Shown here: positions 39,101 to 54,163 of the stretch, piece by piece
Layout of the letters: each line of letters starts with the position of its first letter
Numbering within the stretch: position 1 is the stretch's first letter
Assembly (NCBI GenBank): GCA_002943765.1
Contig: PQWQ01000015.1
Span: 248,001-312,000, forward strand
DNA: 64,000 nucleotides
Direction: 5' to 3'
From: Psoroptes ovis
Lineage: Eukaryota; Arthropoda; Arachnida; Sarcoptiformes; Psoroptidae
Translations under genes and position numbers: made by a program
The notes under the pieces: model-generated
Told to the model about the DNA's origin: nothing
Database searches by the model: none
What the model saw: the letters and a program-made list of their open reading frames with translations, nothing else

Positions 39101-40484
39101 ATGTCCACTAAATTGATGACCTTTGTTCAATGTTATGACATTATTGATGGTAATAAAAGTCAAATTTTAGATCAAAATATTAAACTCGATGATAACAATA
39201 ATACTAAATCATCAATCATTGAAAATATTGCCATTGCAAAATCAAAATATATGACTGGTAATGATAATAATTATAATAGAAGCAGTAATGATAATTCTAA
39301 TTATGATGTTGATGATGAATTTGAATTTCTGGAACAAATTCAAATAATTAAAAGAAACAGAATTAGTAAAGAAAATGAAATTAATCGGAAATTCATTCAA
39401 AAACAGCAGCAACAGCAACAACAAAGACTAAATGAAACGGATGTAAATTTGAATATATCAACATTAGTAACAACATTGATTATGTTGAAATTATTTTGGT
39501 TGTTTTCACATTCAAAATGTAAAAATAATTTCCATGTACATTATTATCATTATCATCATTCGATTGTGATTTATATAAGCTTAATTATGATATCTATAAT
39601 GAAAATGGTACAAGTTTTTGCTGATGATTCATCAACTTATACGAATAATATTGTTGATGATAACAATAATAATAATAAAAATAATGCATCATTAGTATTA
39701 ACAATGATGATAACATCACCTTTGCCATTTTTCGTTACATCCGTTCGAACAAATGTTGATGATGGCAATAAATCTGATGTATTACTAATTAAATCTAATA
39801 TATCATCATCAGCATTGACTACATCATTATCGATAGCAGAATTTAATGATACTAATTTCAAATTTCATAATGATAATACTACTGATATAATGACTAATGA
39901 AACAACAACAAAAATGCCTTTCAAAGATAAAAAATTTGATCAAACAACAAGATTAAAACGTGGTAATAATATAATCGATAGTAATGTAACAGAAACGAAA
40001 TCTTCAATATTGTTGAAAAATTTTAATGAATCAATCAATGAATATGCGAATCATAATATCGATACATTTGAATCAATTAAAAATTCATCATCAAATTTTT
40101 ATCACAACGATCACTACATCTATGATAATAATAATAATAATAATACATTAAAATTGAATAATAATATCAGTGACATAATCATCAGTGATAAAATCAGAAA
40201 ACCATTAAAAAAACATGAATATAATGATTCGTTAAAATCAGAAAGTTTAACAACCAATGAAACGACATCGAATAAATCAATGTTGATGATAATGTTATCG
40301 GATCAAGCACATTATAATAATGATAATACCACATCAAATAACAATATTACAGCGATACAGCAAAAAAATCTTTATCGTTATTATTCACAACGACAAGAAA
40401 ATGATCTAAAATCATTGCTATCAAGATATCCATCATTACGATTACCATCACCACCTCCTGAATATGCAGATGAATTTGATGAAG
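39101..40484 (+). CDS. Long Asn-rich, heavily N-glycosylatable first exon (candidate 5' exon of the sidestep-like gene)
   Basis: ATG at 39101 opens 461 codons plus one base, far longer than chance allows in such A+T-rich DNA. A TAA lies six bases upstream of the ATG, so it must be a start exon unless a cryptic acceptor is used. Visible parts are a polar N-terminus with a Gln run (102-108), hydrophobic segments at 121-136 and 154-174 (the latter ending VFA before DD, like a signal or anchor), then an Asn/Ser/Thr-rich region with over a dozen N-x-S/T sequons. A furin-type RLKR lies at 284-287, and a proline-rich end (SLRLPSPPPEYADEFDE) closes the exon. The exon can end at 40484 in phase 1 (donor GTTTGA, weak). 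Joined to 55968 this gives ...EFDEG-ITEIS..., in frame with Ig1. The protein part itself is not recognised from any family. Confidence is good that it codes, moderate that it belongs to the Ig gene. Confidence 0.6.
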
Positions 40485-43400
40485 GTTTGACATTTTGCAT
40501 TATCGTTTTTCTTTTCTACAACATTACATGACATTTTACAATCTTAATGCGAAAAAAAAAATTAAATTACCATTTTTTAATGTGAATATAATCAAGTCTA
40601 CTGTTCACTATTTTTTTCTGTTCAAAAAACATCCTTTTTATCATCATTGAAACAATATTGATGATGATATCTTCAATATTTATTTAAAATTGTCCATTAC
40701 ATCCATTATTCATTATTTATTTTATCTTAATTCAAAACAAATCAATTGTTTGTTTGAGTATTAGAATCATGTTTGAATGTAAGAAAAACATGAAATTTAA
40801 TTAACATGAAATTGAGCCACTCTCGAGTGTTGTTGTTTGTATAAATGAAGGTGATAATTTTTCATTATCTTTTCTTGATTCATTATCAAAACAAATAAAA
40901 TTGCTGTTATATATGAGTTAATTTTCTGAATTATTTATTAGTGTATATGTGAATGAGTGAACAATCCTATTTGTTTTGACCAAAAAAATTTTCTTTTGTT
41001 TTTCTCTTTTGCTTGGTTGGTGGTGATCAAATGAACATTGATCGAATTAGATTCATATCACTGACAGCGATATCATTCAAAAGTATTGATAAGAAAAAAA
41101 AATTGGTGAATCCTTTTGTCAGAAAGAAATACGAAAAATTGGTGTATGAAATTACTGAAAAAAATACGAAAATGATGAAATCTCATGGGCATTATCATCA
41201 TCATCATCATCATCATTGATGAATCGTGTTTGGGTTTTTGTGTGTGTTTGTGCATGTGTGTGTATTTGCGAATAGTCATAAGTTAAATTTTTCATTTTGA
41301 TTGTCGAAATAAAGATGAAATAAAGACAACAACTGTGAACATGTATACGATTCATTCGTTTACGTAATTATTGATCGTTAAAGTTGATTAAGATATCTAA
41401 CATCTATTCAATTCTACTCTTCACACAAAACTTAGACATTTATATTTTTTTTTTTTTTTGAAGTGAATTTACTTGTTTGTTTGATTTTTTTTTGTTCGTT
41501 AGTTTATTTGTTGGTTTGTTTTTTTTTTTGTCAAATGAATCGAGGTTCTCGTTTTTATTTTCTTAATAATAACGACTAAAGTAAAGTTGCTAAATTTATT
41601 ATCAAACAAACTATTTTCATTAATGTTCACTGAAGTAGTAACCGAAGCAATTTAATCAATTAATTGACTTTTGATTCAATGATACTACTGAATGTAAATT
41701 TTTAATTTCTTTTTTTCTTAAACAAGTGGTGGAAACAGTAGTTTTGCTTGCATGCAAATATAATGAAATTATCAATTTTTTCCTATTAGAAATTCACATG
41801 CAAATTTTGTGTACATTCATTTGCCATCACCATAAGATTTTGATTAAACGATGCTTTGTGAATTGAAATTTTGTCGAAATTAATTTTTTCAAAAAAATTT
41901 TCACCATTGAATTTGTGTGTTGAAAAAAATGAAAATTAATTTAAATGTTCATTTTCATTTAATTCTGTATGAATTTTTCTCTTATTTTGGCGCCAATCTT
42001 TATGCATCATTATTATTATCATGATAATTAACAATATATATTGAATCGTATGCAGAGCTGCTATTGTTTTGTTATGCAAAATTTTTTTTTTCAAAATCTA
42101 CTTTGTCGGAATTGATCATATTTTGCATAAATATATTTAATGTTGCATGAAAATAATAATAATAATAATGACATTAATCTTTGAACAAAACAAATGTTAA
42201 TATTTAGTTTCCAATTTAAATTATTATTATTGACCTTTTTTTTACTCTCTACATTTTACCCTTACGCTGTTAATTACTTTTTTTTAAATAATTATTATTA
42301 TCGATAATATTCATTTCACACATATGGTATTTCTAATGTTTTCTTCCCTTATAAATATATTCCATATGTAATAATTATGATTATGATTATTATTATTATT
42401 ATTAATATTACAAAATATAAATTCTACAGGAAGAAAAAATGTGTATGTGTTTCGAAATTTTACTTTGCTGTCATAGTTTCGATGATAAAGTTATTATCAG
42501 CGAAACAATAAATGTAGAAATAATTTTTGAATGAAAAATGATCAAAAAAATCAACAACAAGGGCGTCATACTGTTTTTTTACAAAATTATTATTATTATT
42601 ATTATTATTATTATCATAACTATTAGTTTTAATCAATTTTCATTTTTATTTTTCCTTTTCTATCTCTCTTCATGTAATCGCATTCGATTCCATACACTGC
42701 CAATGAATGAATGAATGAATGAAAACACTAACCTCGAACACAAACTAAAGAAAATATTTTGCACAGATATTTTTAATCATAATTTAAGAGTTTTTCTCCT
42801 TTTTTCTATGGCTAAAATTTTGACAAATACGGAAACTATTTTTTTTTATTATTATTATTTGGTTCCATTCTTATATATTATAATATCGCTGCTGTAGTTG
42901 TTGTCAAACCAACCGGAAACCTAGCGAGAAATGTATGTGATTCTAGCAAAGCAAAACAAAAGAAAAATACATGAAATAAACATGCAAAGTAAAATGAAAA
43001 TTGAAAATCGTTATTTTTTTTCGTTATATTCGTTGCTTCGATTTTTTTCTCTGCTTTTTTTTTAATACTCAATTCATTTCATTTCACCATACAGTTTATT
43101 TTTGAATGAGTTCCCAAAGCGATTTGTCAATAATATTCGAGAGAAAAAAAAGAAACAAAAATTGTCGTGTCTTGGTATGTTTGTGTGTGTGTTGGTGTGT
43201 GTAAATGGTGGCATATGAATAATAATAATGATATAAATAGTAATCATCATCGGTACCGAACCAAAGAAAAAAAAAGTGAAAAATACACGCAAAAATTATA
43301 TTTTTCATTAACTAAATAGAAAGTATACAGTAAACAGAGTTACCATACACGAATGCACACACAAATATTTTTTTTCACATTTTTCTTTCAAAAGAATATT

Positions 43401-45882
43401 TTCACTTTTCTAAATTTCGATTTGTCATCGGCTTTTGGCTGTGCACACAAACACACACCATCACATACATAATTCAAATCGTATATTATTATGCATTTTT
43501 TTTACATTTATTCAAGAATTGCATCGAAAATGCCGATGAAAAAAATACCGAAATTTTCAATGAAAATGTCATCAATGACTATTGCACCATTTCGAACAAC
43601 AACAACAACAACAACCGTCGACATTCGTTGAATTGATTCAAATAAATAAAAAAAAATGAAACAAAAAATAAATCGAATAAACAAAAAATCGAGACATGAA
43701 CAATAAAATAAATTGAATATATGAATGAAAATAACGAAAATGATGGTAAAAAAATTTGTTTAATATTCCGGAATATTTTTTACATTATAATCAGTTATAA
43801 TCGAAATATTCGAAATGAATTTTTTCTTTTTTTTTGACAAAATACAAAAATCAAAACATGGTAATCTGCTATTTTTCCATGAATTTCAATAATCATTTAA
43901 TGATTATTATCATCATTATTTATTATTGTTTTAATGGTTGACAAAAAAAATCGAAAAATGAATTCAAATTTTATATTATGTCATTATTGATGAACGAGAG
44001 AACACTGAATGCCAGAAGTCTGAGAATAATCGAGATTTGCCATAAAAGAGTGCACACATCTCACACAGCAGGAATGTTTTGATTTGGATTTTAATCTTTT
44101 TATTTTTATTTTATTTCACTCACTGCCATTTCAAAATCATTAAAAGGTTATTTTATGATAACCTTGAATCAATTGAATGATAATTCAGCTAACAATGAAT
44201 GAATGAATGAATGAATGAATTGACAAAATCACTTAATCGTTTATTTGTATTTCTTTCTTTTCATTTTATCTGACATATTAAAATTCAGAAAAATAATCAT
44301 TAAAATTCTATTTTTTTTTTCTTGTTTCCAATTGATTTTTACAAATGTTTGACATGTATTCTTTTCTTCTTTCTTTTTTCGATTAAACATCAATGAAAAT
44401 TGAAGAATTCATAATTCACTTGAGTATAAATCAAACATAATAAGATAAGATTTTTTTTTCTTTGGAATCATAAGGTTTTTCTCCTTGAATTCTGAACCAA
44501 AGAATAAAAATCCCCGAAAATCTTTTTTGAATTAGAAGAATTAGTGAATCGTTAAAGAATTGAATGAGGAACACAAAAAAAATTATCTTGAAAATTTTGT
44601 ACAAATAATTTATTATTAAATTCTTATATTTTTCTTCTATTTCTAACTGAATAACTACAAGAAATTGATTATTATTCCATTGTCCTGAACATATACAAAT
44701 AATGATAAATGATTAGAAAAAAAAGAATAAGAACAAAAGTTGAATGAATCGCTTTGACAAACTAATCAAATATTATTGATTTTCGAATTTCAATTTTGGT
44801 TGAATAATTGGTGAATTCATGAATTATATTTTCATTACATAATAAGATAATGTATTTTTTTCCATGGAAAAAAAATGTTTCAATTCTTTCACTGTTTTAA
44901 AATCAAGGAATTTTTCTTTGATATTTCCTTTCTTTTGAGATTCAAATTTGATTCAAAGAAATCAATGACAAATGAGCATAATGAATTAACGATCAAAGTA
45001 AATGTAAATAAATTTTCATAAATAAAAAAAAAAAAAATACAGAGAATATTCATGTCTATGCGGAAGAAAAACTTTTTCTTTTTTCGCCGTCATGATTATT
45101 TATAACTTTGAAGTAGAAAAGAAAAAATAATGATGATAATAATTGTAATTTATTCATATATGAATACTTGAGGTAGAAAATATAATGGTAATCATATAAT
45201 AATATTAACCGATACTTTTTTCGTTCGTAGAAAAATTAATGTTTCTTCTCATTCATTCATTTGTTTTCTCATTCAATTATTTGATGAAAGCCATTTTCGC
45301 TCTATTTTTTTACGTTGAATTTCAATGAATTTTCTATTATGCTCAATCTTGAATCAAACATAAACAACCAACAAAAAAAAAAAAGATTGCTAAAAATAGA
45401 ATTGCCATTATCACAAACAAATAACATTTCTGAAAATGAAAAATTCTTTTATACTTTTTGGTTTTTAATTTTTTCTGCTTTTTACTTTCATTTTCTTTTT
45501 TCAAACCTTTATCTGAAGGTTGTTGATTATCATTGTATCTTTCCTTTTTTTTTAAAGAATTCAAGAAAGAAACAGCATTGCAACATTGTAACAATGTAAA
45601 ATAATAATCATTTCACATTTATTATCATTTATATTTAACAATGTTGAATTTTGAAGTTTTCTTCAGATTTTCTCCTTCTCTTCATCTCTTTCATTTTTAC
45701 TATCCACAGTGATTCTGTGATTCAGAAAATGAATGAATCAAAGTGAACGAATAAATGTTGAATGTACCAGAGAAGAAAAAACGAAAAAAAAAGAATATTT
45801 ATAAATTCAAATGAATTTTTCATCATCATTTTTTTCCATTTTCATTTTGTAGTTTGTTGTTGTGTATTTCTTACACTATTTC

Positions 45883-45883
<1 letters not shown>

Positions 45884-45914
<31 letters not shown>
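45884..45914. repeat. TG dinucleotide microsatellite
   Basis: About fifteen and a half uninterrupted TG units. Confidence 0.9.
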
Positions 45915-45916
<2 letters not shown>

Positions 45917-46378
45917 TTCGCAAGAAAACAAATACTTTTTTTCTTTGTGCGATAAATAAATGAACAACAAGGATTATTATTGTTTTCTCGCAGAGAAAAA
46001 AGAAAGAAAAAACAATGTGGCAAACTTCATGTTTCGCAATATGAGTTAAGAGTGTTATGAGAAATGATTATTTTTTGTTTGTTAGTTTTGTTAAGAGTTT
46101 TTCCTATTTTTTCTGGTCGTCATTGTCGTATATGATAATGTTTTTTTTTTTTTTTTTGAAATAAATAAATCAATTAAAAGTTGTTGAAATGACGAGAAAT
46201 TTTTTTTTGCTTCTTTGAAACAAAAAAAATGAAGCAGAACAATGAATTCAGTGAAAGAAAAGAAAAAATTGTAAAGATTTAAATGAAACAAGTGAATAAT
46301 GTGTGTGTGTTCGTATGTTGTTTTTCACCCTCGACTGAATACTGGCATACATAGTCGCTTTTGACATGTGATAAAAAG

Positions 46379-46400
46379 TTTTTTTTTTTTTTTTTTTTTT
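46379..46400. repeat. Poly-T tract (about 22 T)
   Basis: Homopolymer with no adjoining recognisable retrocopy. Confidence 0.75.
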
Positions 46401-46831
46401 GGTCTCCTTTTTTTCCATTTTTCAAAAGCAAGAAAAAAAGTTTTAAAATTTAATTATTATTATTTGTTGAAAATCACAATTTTACATAATGAACAACGAG
46501 AAAAAGAGCATTGAAACTGAAAAATATTCATGAATGACTAATGAGTAATTTTCATTATCTCATTTCAGCATTTAAGCAAACATATACATATGTAGACATT
46601 TGTTCGCAAATAATTCTTCTGTCCATTTTCATGCACTTTTTTCCCCACGAAAAAAATCCTAGAAAAACTCCCCATTTCATTTTAAAAAACTTATGAAATT
46701 ATCAATAATTACATTCAATCAATGAATTGAATATTCTTTGATTGAACAGAGAAATGGCTAATTCAAAGGTAATTTGTCTGTTGATAATGATAATCATAAT
46801 AATAATGATGATAATGAAGATAATTATGATT

Positions 46832-46853
46832 ATGATGATGATGATGATGATGA
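46832..46853. repeat. ATG/GAT trinucleotide microsatellite
   Basis: About seven units, within a longer imperfect AAT/GAT-rich patch from 46785. Confidence 0.8.
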
Positions 46854-49800
46854 GTATAAATTTTCAAATTATATAATTATCTATTCATTCAATTGATTCA
46901 TTCATTTTTATTCGATTGAATCAATCAATCCATTTAATGAAAAATTTTCCCCCACAGTAATTGTAAATAGTGCTTTCTCATATTATGTTCTCATTGAAAC
47001 AAAGCAAAAAGCAAAATAATTCAATTGTAATTTAAAATTTGTTCACGTTTTCTTTTGCTTGTTTTGAATTGAATATTGAATTTATTCTATTATTTTTTGT
47101 TTTTTGCTCTTGTTTGTTTGTTTGTTTGTTTTTTTCAAAATAAACAATAATCAAAAATATTTTCTTTCTGAGAGTCATATCAATAAAGACGATGATGATG
47201 ATGATGATGATAATAATGTTCCATAATGTTCCATAATGTTCAATGAAAGAAAATTTTATTTTTGTCAAAAATCGTTTGAATGTTTTTTCACGATAAAAAA
47301 AAAACTTTGAAGAAATTGAATTTTACTATTTCATTCTTATTGAATTGAATCGAATTCATTCAAACTCAAAGTTTGCTTTCGGGCAATAATTCCTTCAAGT
47401 TGTTTCGCTATACTCCGTAGGTTGTTTTCACTGTAAAGCATTTTTAATTTTTTCTATTTAATTTTTATTCGTTGAACTGCATTCAATAAGCGATCGTTCA
47501 TTGAAAAAAACAAAAACAAAATAGTTTTTTAAGAGGCAAAAAAACGAAATCAAGTAAAAAAAATTGATTATTGTTTCATGTTTTTTCTTCGACTCTCTTC
47601 TGGTATTTTGTAAATGATATTTGATGTTTTTTTTTCGAGATGATCGATCAATTATTTTGTTGTTGTCGTTGTTTTTGGTTGTTTTTCGTTTTTTCGATTC
47701 AAAAACATTTTCGGTTCTTTGATAATCATAAAAAAATAGTCAAAACAATTTCCAAGTTTTTGCGTTATTGAAATCTTGGAAAAAAGAAAACTTGTTGTGT
47801 TTCCATATACTGTTTGTTTTTCACCGAAAAAAAAAATTTCATCTGTTTATTCAACCGAAAAGCTTGCTGTTGAGAACAAAAATATTCTTAAGAAATGATA
47901 TAAATTGAATGCTAGAATAGAGAAAAAAACAATAATTGAAATGACCAAATCTTAAGAGATGATGATGCCCGTTTGTCTCGATTATTGAAACGATTATTAT
48001 TGTTGTTCGAAACATTATTTTCATTTTTTTCAATAATTACATTGATTGATTTTTGATGAAATTGAATAATGGAGAATGAAAGGAAAAAAAAAATTCCAAA
48101 CTTGAAATTCAAAAAGTAGCAATGAATCGTAATAATTCAAATATTTTCATTTTTTATACCTTAAGGCCATTTTTTCATTCGATAAACTTTTATTTCCACT
48201 TCCATTATTCACTATTTAAGCTTTCAACCATTTCAACCAATTTCATAATCAATTTGATGATTGCAGTGTGTGTCAGTGTGTCAGTGTTTGTTTGTGTGGG
48301 AAAATTTATTATCTATTATTCATTTTATTTATTATTATTCATAAATTTAACGATCATAGACATGGACATTCCGAATATCTTTGAGAAAAATGGAAAAAAA
48401 TTTAAAATTGAAATTTCATTGTTTCTTTTACATTCCATTAGATTCGGTGCCATTTATGTGGCCGAAACTGAAAAAATTAATACTATTTTTGAAAAAAAAA
48501 AACCGATAATAGTCGTTCATAAATTGTGAAAAATGATTTTATTTTTATTTTATTTTTTTTCAAATAAAAATATATAAATATTGAAATGAGGCATTGAAAA
48601 AATATAAAATACAAAACAAACAAACCAAACAAACAGTAACAATGGTCGTAAAAATGAAATCATCTATATTTCCATTTCATCAATTCACATTGAATTTATA
48701 ATTCTCAGTAAAACACAATTGCCAACAGAAGAATGTGTCTATCCCCAAATAGAATAAAATGTGAATAATAAAACCTGAACCTTGCAGAGACATAACCAAA
48801 TGTAACATTTTACTGTGAATTTTAAAAATTTAAATTTTCATATTTTTTTTCTCCGATGGAAATGATATTTTCATTTCAACACATTATTTCATTAGAATTC
48901 CATTTAATTTTGTTTAACATTATGAGACTGTGTGATTCGTGTGTGAAATGAAATGAATTAAAAATATAATTAGTAAAACGAATTAGTCAAAGAAAAAATA
49001 ATAATGATTTCTGTCGTGCGAAATTATAAACAAGACAATTTTAATGTGAAAATGGTTTTCACCCGAATCACAGGCTAATTTTTGTTGTTTACGGTCACAT
49101 TCAATATTGCCAGCGGCAACAAATCTCCAGCTTTTCCAGCCATTTCAGCCAGTTTTCATTTACGAATTCAAATCCTCTCAGCTTTCCCTATCAGCCCACT
49201 CAATTTTGTTAACTGTTTCTGTTGTGGCATATCTTACACTTTCTTCATTTGATTTTCTCCTAAATCATCTTCTCTTGGTTGCATTTAAGTAAATTTAAGT
49301 GCTAAATAATTTCGAAAAAACCATGATTCAATTAACAATGAATATTCAATTTTCTTTTTTTCGAACACTAAATTTTATTGAAATTGAAAAAAAAATTCAT
49401 CATTTTTTCTAAATTCGATTCTTAAAATGTGAATATAAGAAAGTGATGAACAAACCAAATAAAATAATTAAAATTCAAAATGAAATTGAATTTTTTTTTT
49501 TTTTTTGCTTTAAATTGCCAAACATACCAAACATACAACATTCCTGCTATGTGTGTGTGTGTGTGGGTATTTTATTATTTATTTATGAATTGAAATGCTA
49601 ACTGAAAAAAAAAAATGAGAATAAAAATTAATTTGAATTTAAATGAAATTCAATCTTAATGGAAATAAAAAAAGAAAATTCGGGAAAGAAATTAAAATTC
49701 TATTTCCTATCTCAATATTGCTATCTATTGTGTAAAACAGAATTTTTTATAAAAATTGAATTTTAAAAAAAGATTTTCACCACACAAACATATGCAGATA

Positions 49801-50524
49801 ACATCTTTGAATTATAAAATTTTTTTCTTATATTTAATTTATACTTTTCGAAGTGTCAGAATTGAGTGTTGAAATTTTTTAAGAAAACAAAATTGAAGCA
49901 AAGAATTTCTGTTTGTTGCTTTGTATTCAGCATTTTTTTCGAATTCATTTGTGTCAATGTTTTCAACGCTGAAAAAAAAAACAGAATTTTGAAAAATTCT
50001 AAAAAAAATTTTCGAGAAATTCCTTAGTGAAATGGCCGCTTTCATGTGATAAAAAGTCGATTTCAAAATGGAAAATAATTCAAAGCAAAAAGAAAAACCA
50101 TTTCTCGAAATTCTCTCTTGTTTTCATTTTTAATTGAGATATGATCTGAACAACAAAAGTCTTTGAATGAAGAAATTGGAAATCTTGATAATATTTTTCA
50201 TTTATGAAATGAAAATTTCATATTTATCAACCGATATCTGTGACAATTCATTGAAATTCATTCTCATTCCAATCAGAAATAGTATCATTGGTTGCGTCCG
50301 ATTGTGTGTGTGTTCAAATAGTTCAAGAGCAATAGGTTTTTTCTGGTTCTTAGATTTTCTCTTCTCCATTTTTTCCATAGATTTTTCATATTACTTGTCA
50401 AAAAAAAAAAAAAAAAAAATTGTTAAAAATCTTGCCAATCTTTAAATAATAGATTTTATAATCGAAAAATTTTTATATATTTCATTCTATCTTCCACAAA
50501 CAATGACTATTTGAAATTGAAAAT

Positions 50525-50525
<1 letters not shown>

Positions 50526-50576
<51 letters not shown>
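50526..50576. repeat. AC dinucleotide microsatellite, longest in the window
   Basis: About 25 uninterrupted CA units (51 bp), with a short imperfect extension to about 50586. Its length makes it a likely polymorphic marker. Confidence 0.92.
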
Positions 50577-50578
<2 letters not shown>

Positions 50579-53500
50579 ATACACACGAACGAACAAACAA
50601 ACAATGTGTAAAATAATAATGAAAACATATTTTGTCATTGAAAAATAGATGAAAAAATCATCATCATCATCATTCATTTTTTTTTGTATTTTAAACTCGT
50701 TGTTTGTTTGTTTGTTTATTCAGTTGTTTAAATGTTCGTTTCGTTTGTTTATTTGTGTCCAATGAATGAGTTTTAAAAATTCATCGTATGAATTGAATTT
50801 TTATTTTTCTTTATTTCACTTTGATTCTTAGTTTTCTCTCCAAATGAAATGATTCAAAAAAATGATGATTCCAATTGGGAATTTTTTTTTCGAAAAGTGT
50901 GATATGAACAACAATGATTCACTTTTAAATGATTTCGAATTGAAAATCACATTAAGAATTTTTTCTTCGTTAAGAATAACAATGATAAAAACAACGAGCA
51001 TGAAAATGTAAATAATAATCATATCAACAATCAATCTGTTTCATCTTTGATTCATTTATATTTTCTCCAATTTTTTCTTTGAACACCAACTGGTTTTCAA
51101 TGGAAATTTTTGAAAATGAAATGCCAATGAAATGGTTTCAAAAATATTAATTAAAATTTCATCTTATTTCTTGAAATCTGGAAAATGTAATTGAAAGTGC
51201 AACTATTACCCATATTATTTCCATCTCTTATTTATATTTCAATGATGGAAAAAAAATTTTCAATCTTTCTAAAATTTTCTTTAAAATTTCAAACTAAATA
51301 ATTTTATTCATCATTCATTATCCATTTGATGGCTGCTATTGCTGCTGTAGCTGAAAACTTGGCACACTCACACATATCTCAAGAGACACTTCACACAAAA
51401 GAAATGATTCAAAAAAATTTCATTAAATTTTCTTTACTTCGATATTGTGTTTATCCAAAACCAGAAGAAAAAAAATAAGAAATCTTCCTCGCCAATCGGA
51501 ATTTTAATTCATTTTTCGAGAGAAAAAAAATTTTCCATTTCATTTTTTGGTTTTTTTTCTCTGTTTGTTTTGATTGGTCGAAGATTTCGGATTTCAAAAA
51601 ACTTGCCATAGTTGAATTCTCCCGTCTTCTTCTCTTCTGTGCTGAATTTCTCGCCTGAATTCAAACACATAGAACTTATTATGTTTCGATTGTGTTTGCT
51701 GTACTTATGTTCAATTGTATTATTCTATCGTATTGTTTGATTTTGATTCAGATTATAATCAAGGATTTAATTTCTTTTCTCCCGAATTTCTTTTCCTTAA
51801 TAATTTCAAATACGAAAATTTATGATTAGATTTCTTTTCTTTTAAAATTCTTTTAACTTAATAGAACAAATGTTTAATTGAAAAAGATTAAAGAAAAATG
51901 AAAAACTGGGTAAGAATATAGGAAAAAAAATGCAGTTCAATAACCTAGAAAATAATAATAATTGAAAAGAAATAATAATAATTTCAATTATAAATAATAA
52001 TGATAATAATTATGATAATAATGACGCAATAATAATTATTTCAATTTCACAAATTAATTAATTTTTTTTTTCATTCTTTTCTATTCGATATTTTCATTTA
52101 TTCATTTCATTTGTTTTTCTCTACTGTTCAATTTCGATTTTGATAATTAATCTGAAATTAATTTCATTCGTTTTTTCTCTGATTGTTTGTTTCACATTGA
52201 CTGCGAAAAAAAAAAACAATAAGTAGCAAAATATCATCAGGCACAGAAAATTTCAAAATACATATCGAATTGATATTGAAAAACAAAACGAAGAAAAAAA
52301 AACAATTAAATCAAATGATACTCTCGAATATAAATCTATGAACAAATGTGAATGGTATTCAATGCACACATAAACACACACACAAACATGCAAACATAGT
52401 TTTGTGTATTTTGTTTATTTGTGTGTATCGATATAATAATAATAATAATGATTATTTATACTGGAAGCTAAATGAAAAAAATTCTGACATATATATGTTT
52501 GTTCGCTTGCAGAGAAAATTGGATCAAACGATAATGAATCGTAGAAAAATAATAATCAATGAATGAATACAAAAAAATGAAATAACATCATTTTCTTAAT
52601 GATGATGATAGCTGGTGGTGTTGTATTGCTACTGACGTTGTTGTTGTTGTTTTTAATTTTGAAATTATTCGTAATATTTGTTTGTTTGTTTGTTTATTCA
52701 TTTATTCAATTCTCTTATTACTATTTAGTTTTAGTTTTGTTTCATAGATTATTTTCCCTCTATTTTATTTTGATCAGAATTGATTTTGATTTTTTTTTTT
52801 TTTTTGTTCTCATTCGAATACGATACGATTCAATGATTATTCGATTATCAAGAGAGAGAACGAATGAATGAGGGACCAATAGGGCCGAGAGATCGAAAGC
52901 CGAATAACAATACAAACAACAACAAACAACGGAAAAAAACAAATAGAAAATCAGCGTTGAAATGAATAGTAAAACAATGCACCCTGAAAACAAATATATT
53001 CATCGAGATACTTTGTTTTTTCCATGTTTCTTCTCTATGAACAAACCCAAACAAATAAAACAAAGCAAAAATAAAAAAATTAATATCAAATTTGTATATT
53101 TACACGCATTCAATCATGTAAATCGCAATGATTCCAAAATGAGAAATAACAAAGAATCAAATTTCACAAAAGAAAAGATTCAAATGTAAATGTACATTTC
53201 ATTATATTTCAATACATTTTTTCTGGTAATTATTATTATTTCCTATTCTAAATAATCAAATGTAATTGAATTCATATTTTTGAATATTACATTTGATTTG
53301 AAAATTTTTCGCTTTTACTCAAATGAATTTTTTTTTCATTATAATCAATGATGATTATTATCATTATTATAATTACTTTGGTGTGAAAATGAAATTCATT
53401 TATTTATTTATTTAGTATCAAAATAGAAGAAAATAAATATAATACAAAATAGAAAATTAATATTATCGATTCCATTAATTTTCGCTTGAAAATGAATGAA

Positions 53501-53878
53501 CATTTCTGCTTTGTTTTCTGTTTTTTGCACGACCATTTTCGACAAAATAAATGTGTATGAATTATCCGTTACTAAATATCACTTTGTGAATGTCATTCTA
53601 AATTTTGTGATTTTTTCGATTTGAATCATTTTTTTTTCGTTTTTGTTTTTCAAGAGTCAAATAGTTTTGTAATGTTTTTTTCTCATTTTTCAGTTCTCAT
53701 CTAAATAGCTGATGGTCGTTTGATTCATTTTATCACCATTTTATTTTATTTTATTTCTGGTCATTCCATGAAACAAAGCAAAAAAAAACATCAATTCTCA
53801 ATCCAATAAATATATCAAAAAGAAATGGGCACATTTATTTTAATTTTCAAGAATGTTTTCGCTATTTACTCACTCTTG

Positions 53879-53902
53879 CTCTCTCTCTCTCTCTCTCTCT
53901 CT
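53879..53902. repeat. CT dinucleotide microsatellite
   Basis: Twelve CT units, the only long CT/GA tract in the window. Confidence 0.88.
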
Positions 53903-54141
53903 TTCGCTCTTTTTGTACTGAATCAAATGTTTTTATCAAAATAATTTCTTTTTTGGTCATTTTGTTGTTTGCCAAACAAAAAATCAATGTATTTTTATTA
54001 TTTTCTATTGATGTTATATGTTTTGAAATGAAAAATGAATTATTGACGCGTGAATTGAGCATTTTTCCTCTTTTCTCTTTCTTTTGTGAATGTATTTGAT
54101 TGTATTATGTCCCTATGTCATATTGTAAATTGGTCATACCC

Positions 54142-54163
54142 AAAAAAAAAAAAAAAAAAAAAA
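54142..54163. repeat. Poly-A tract (about 22 A)
   Basis: Homopolymer, without a recognisable retrocopy upstream. Confidence 0.75.

Noticed and set aside
46365..46379. 15-base string CATGTGATAAAAAGT shared with 50043-50057
   Set aside because: No extended similarity around either copy, so chance is sufficient.
48122..48529. 135-codon open frame with hydrophobic stretches
   Set aside because: It includes a TG-repeat segment (VCVSVSVFVCV), has no homologous motif, and Phe/Ile-rich frames are common by chance in this composition.
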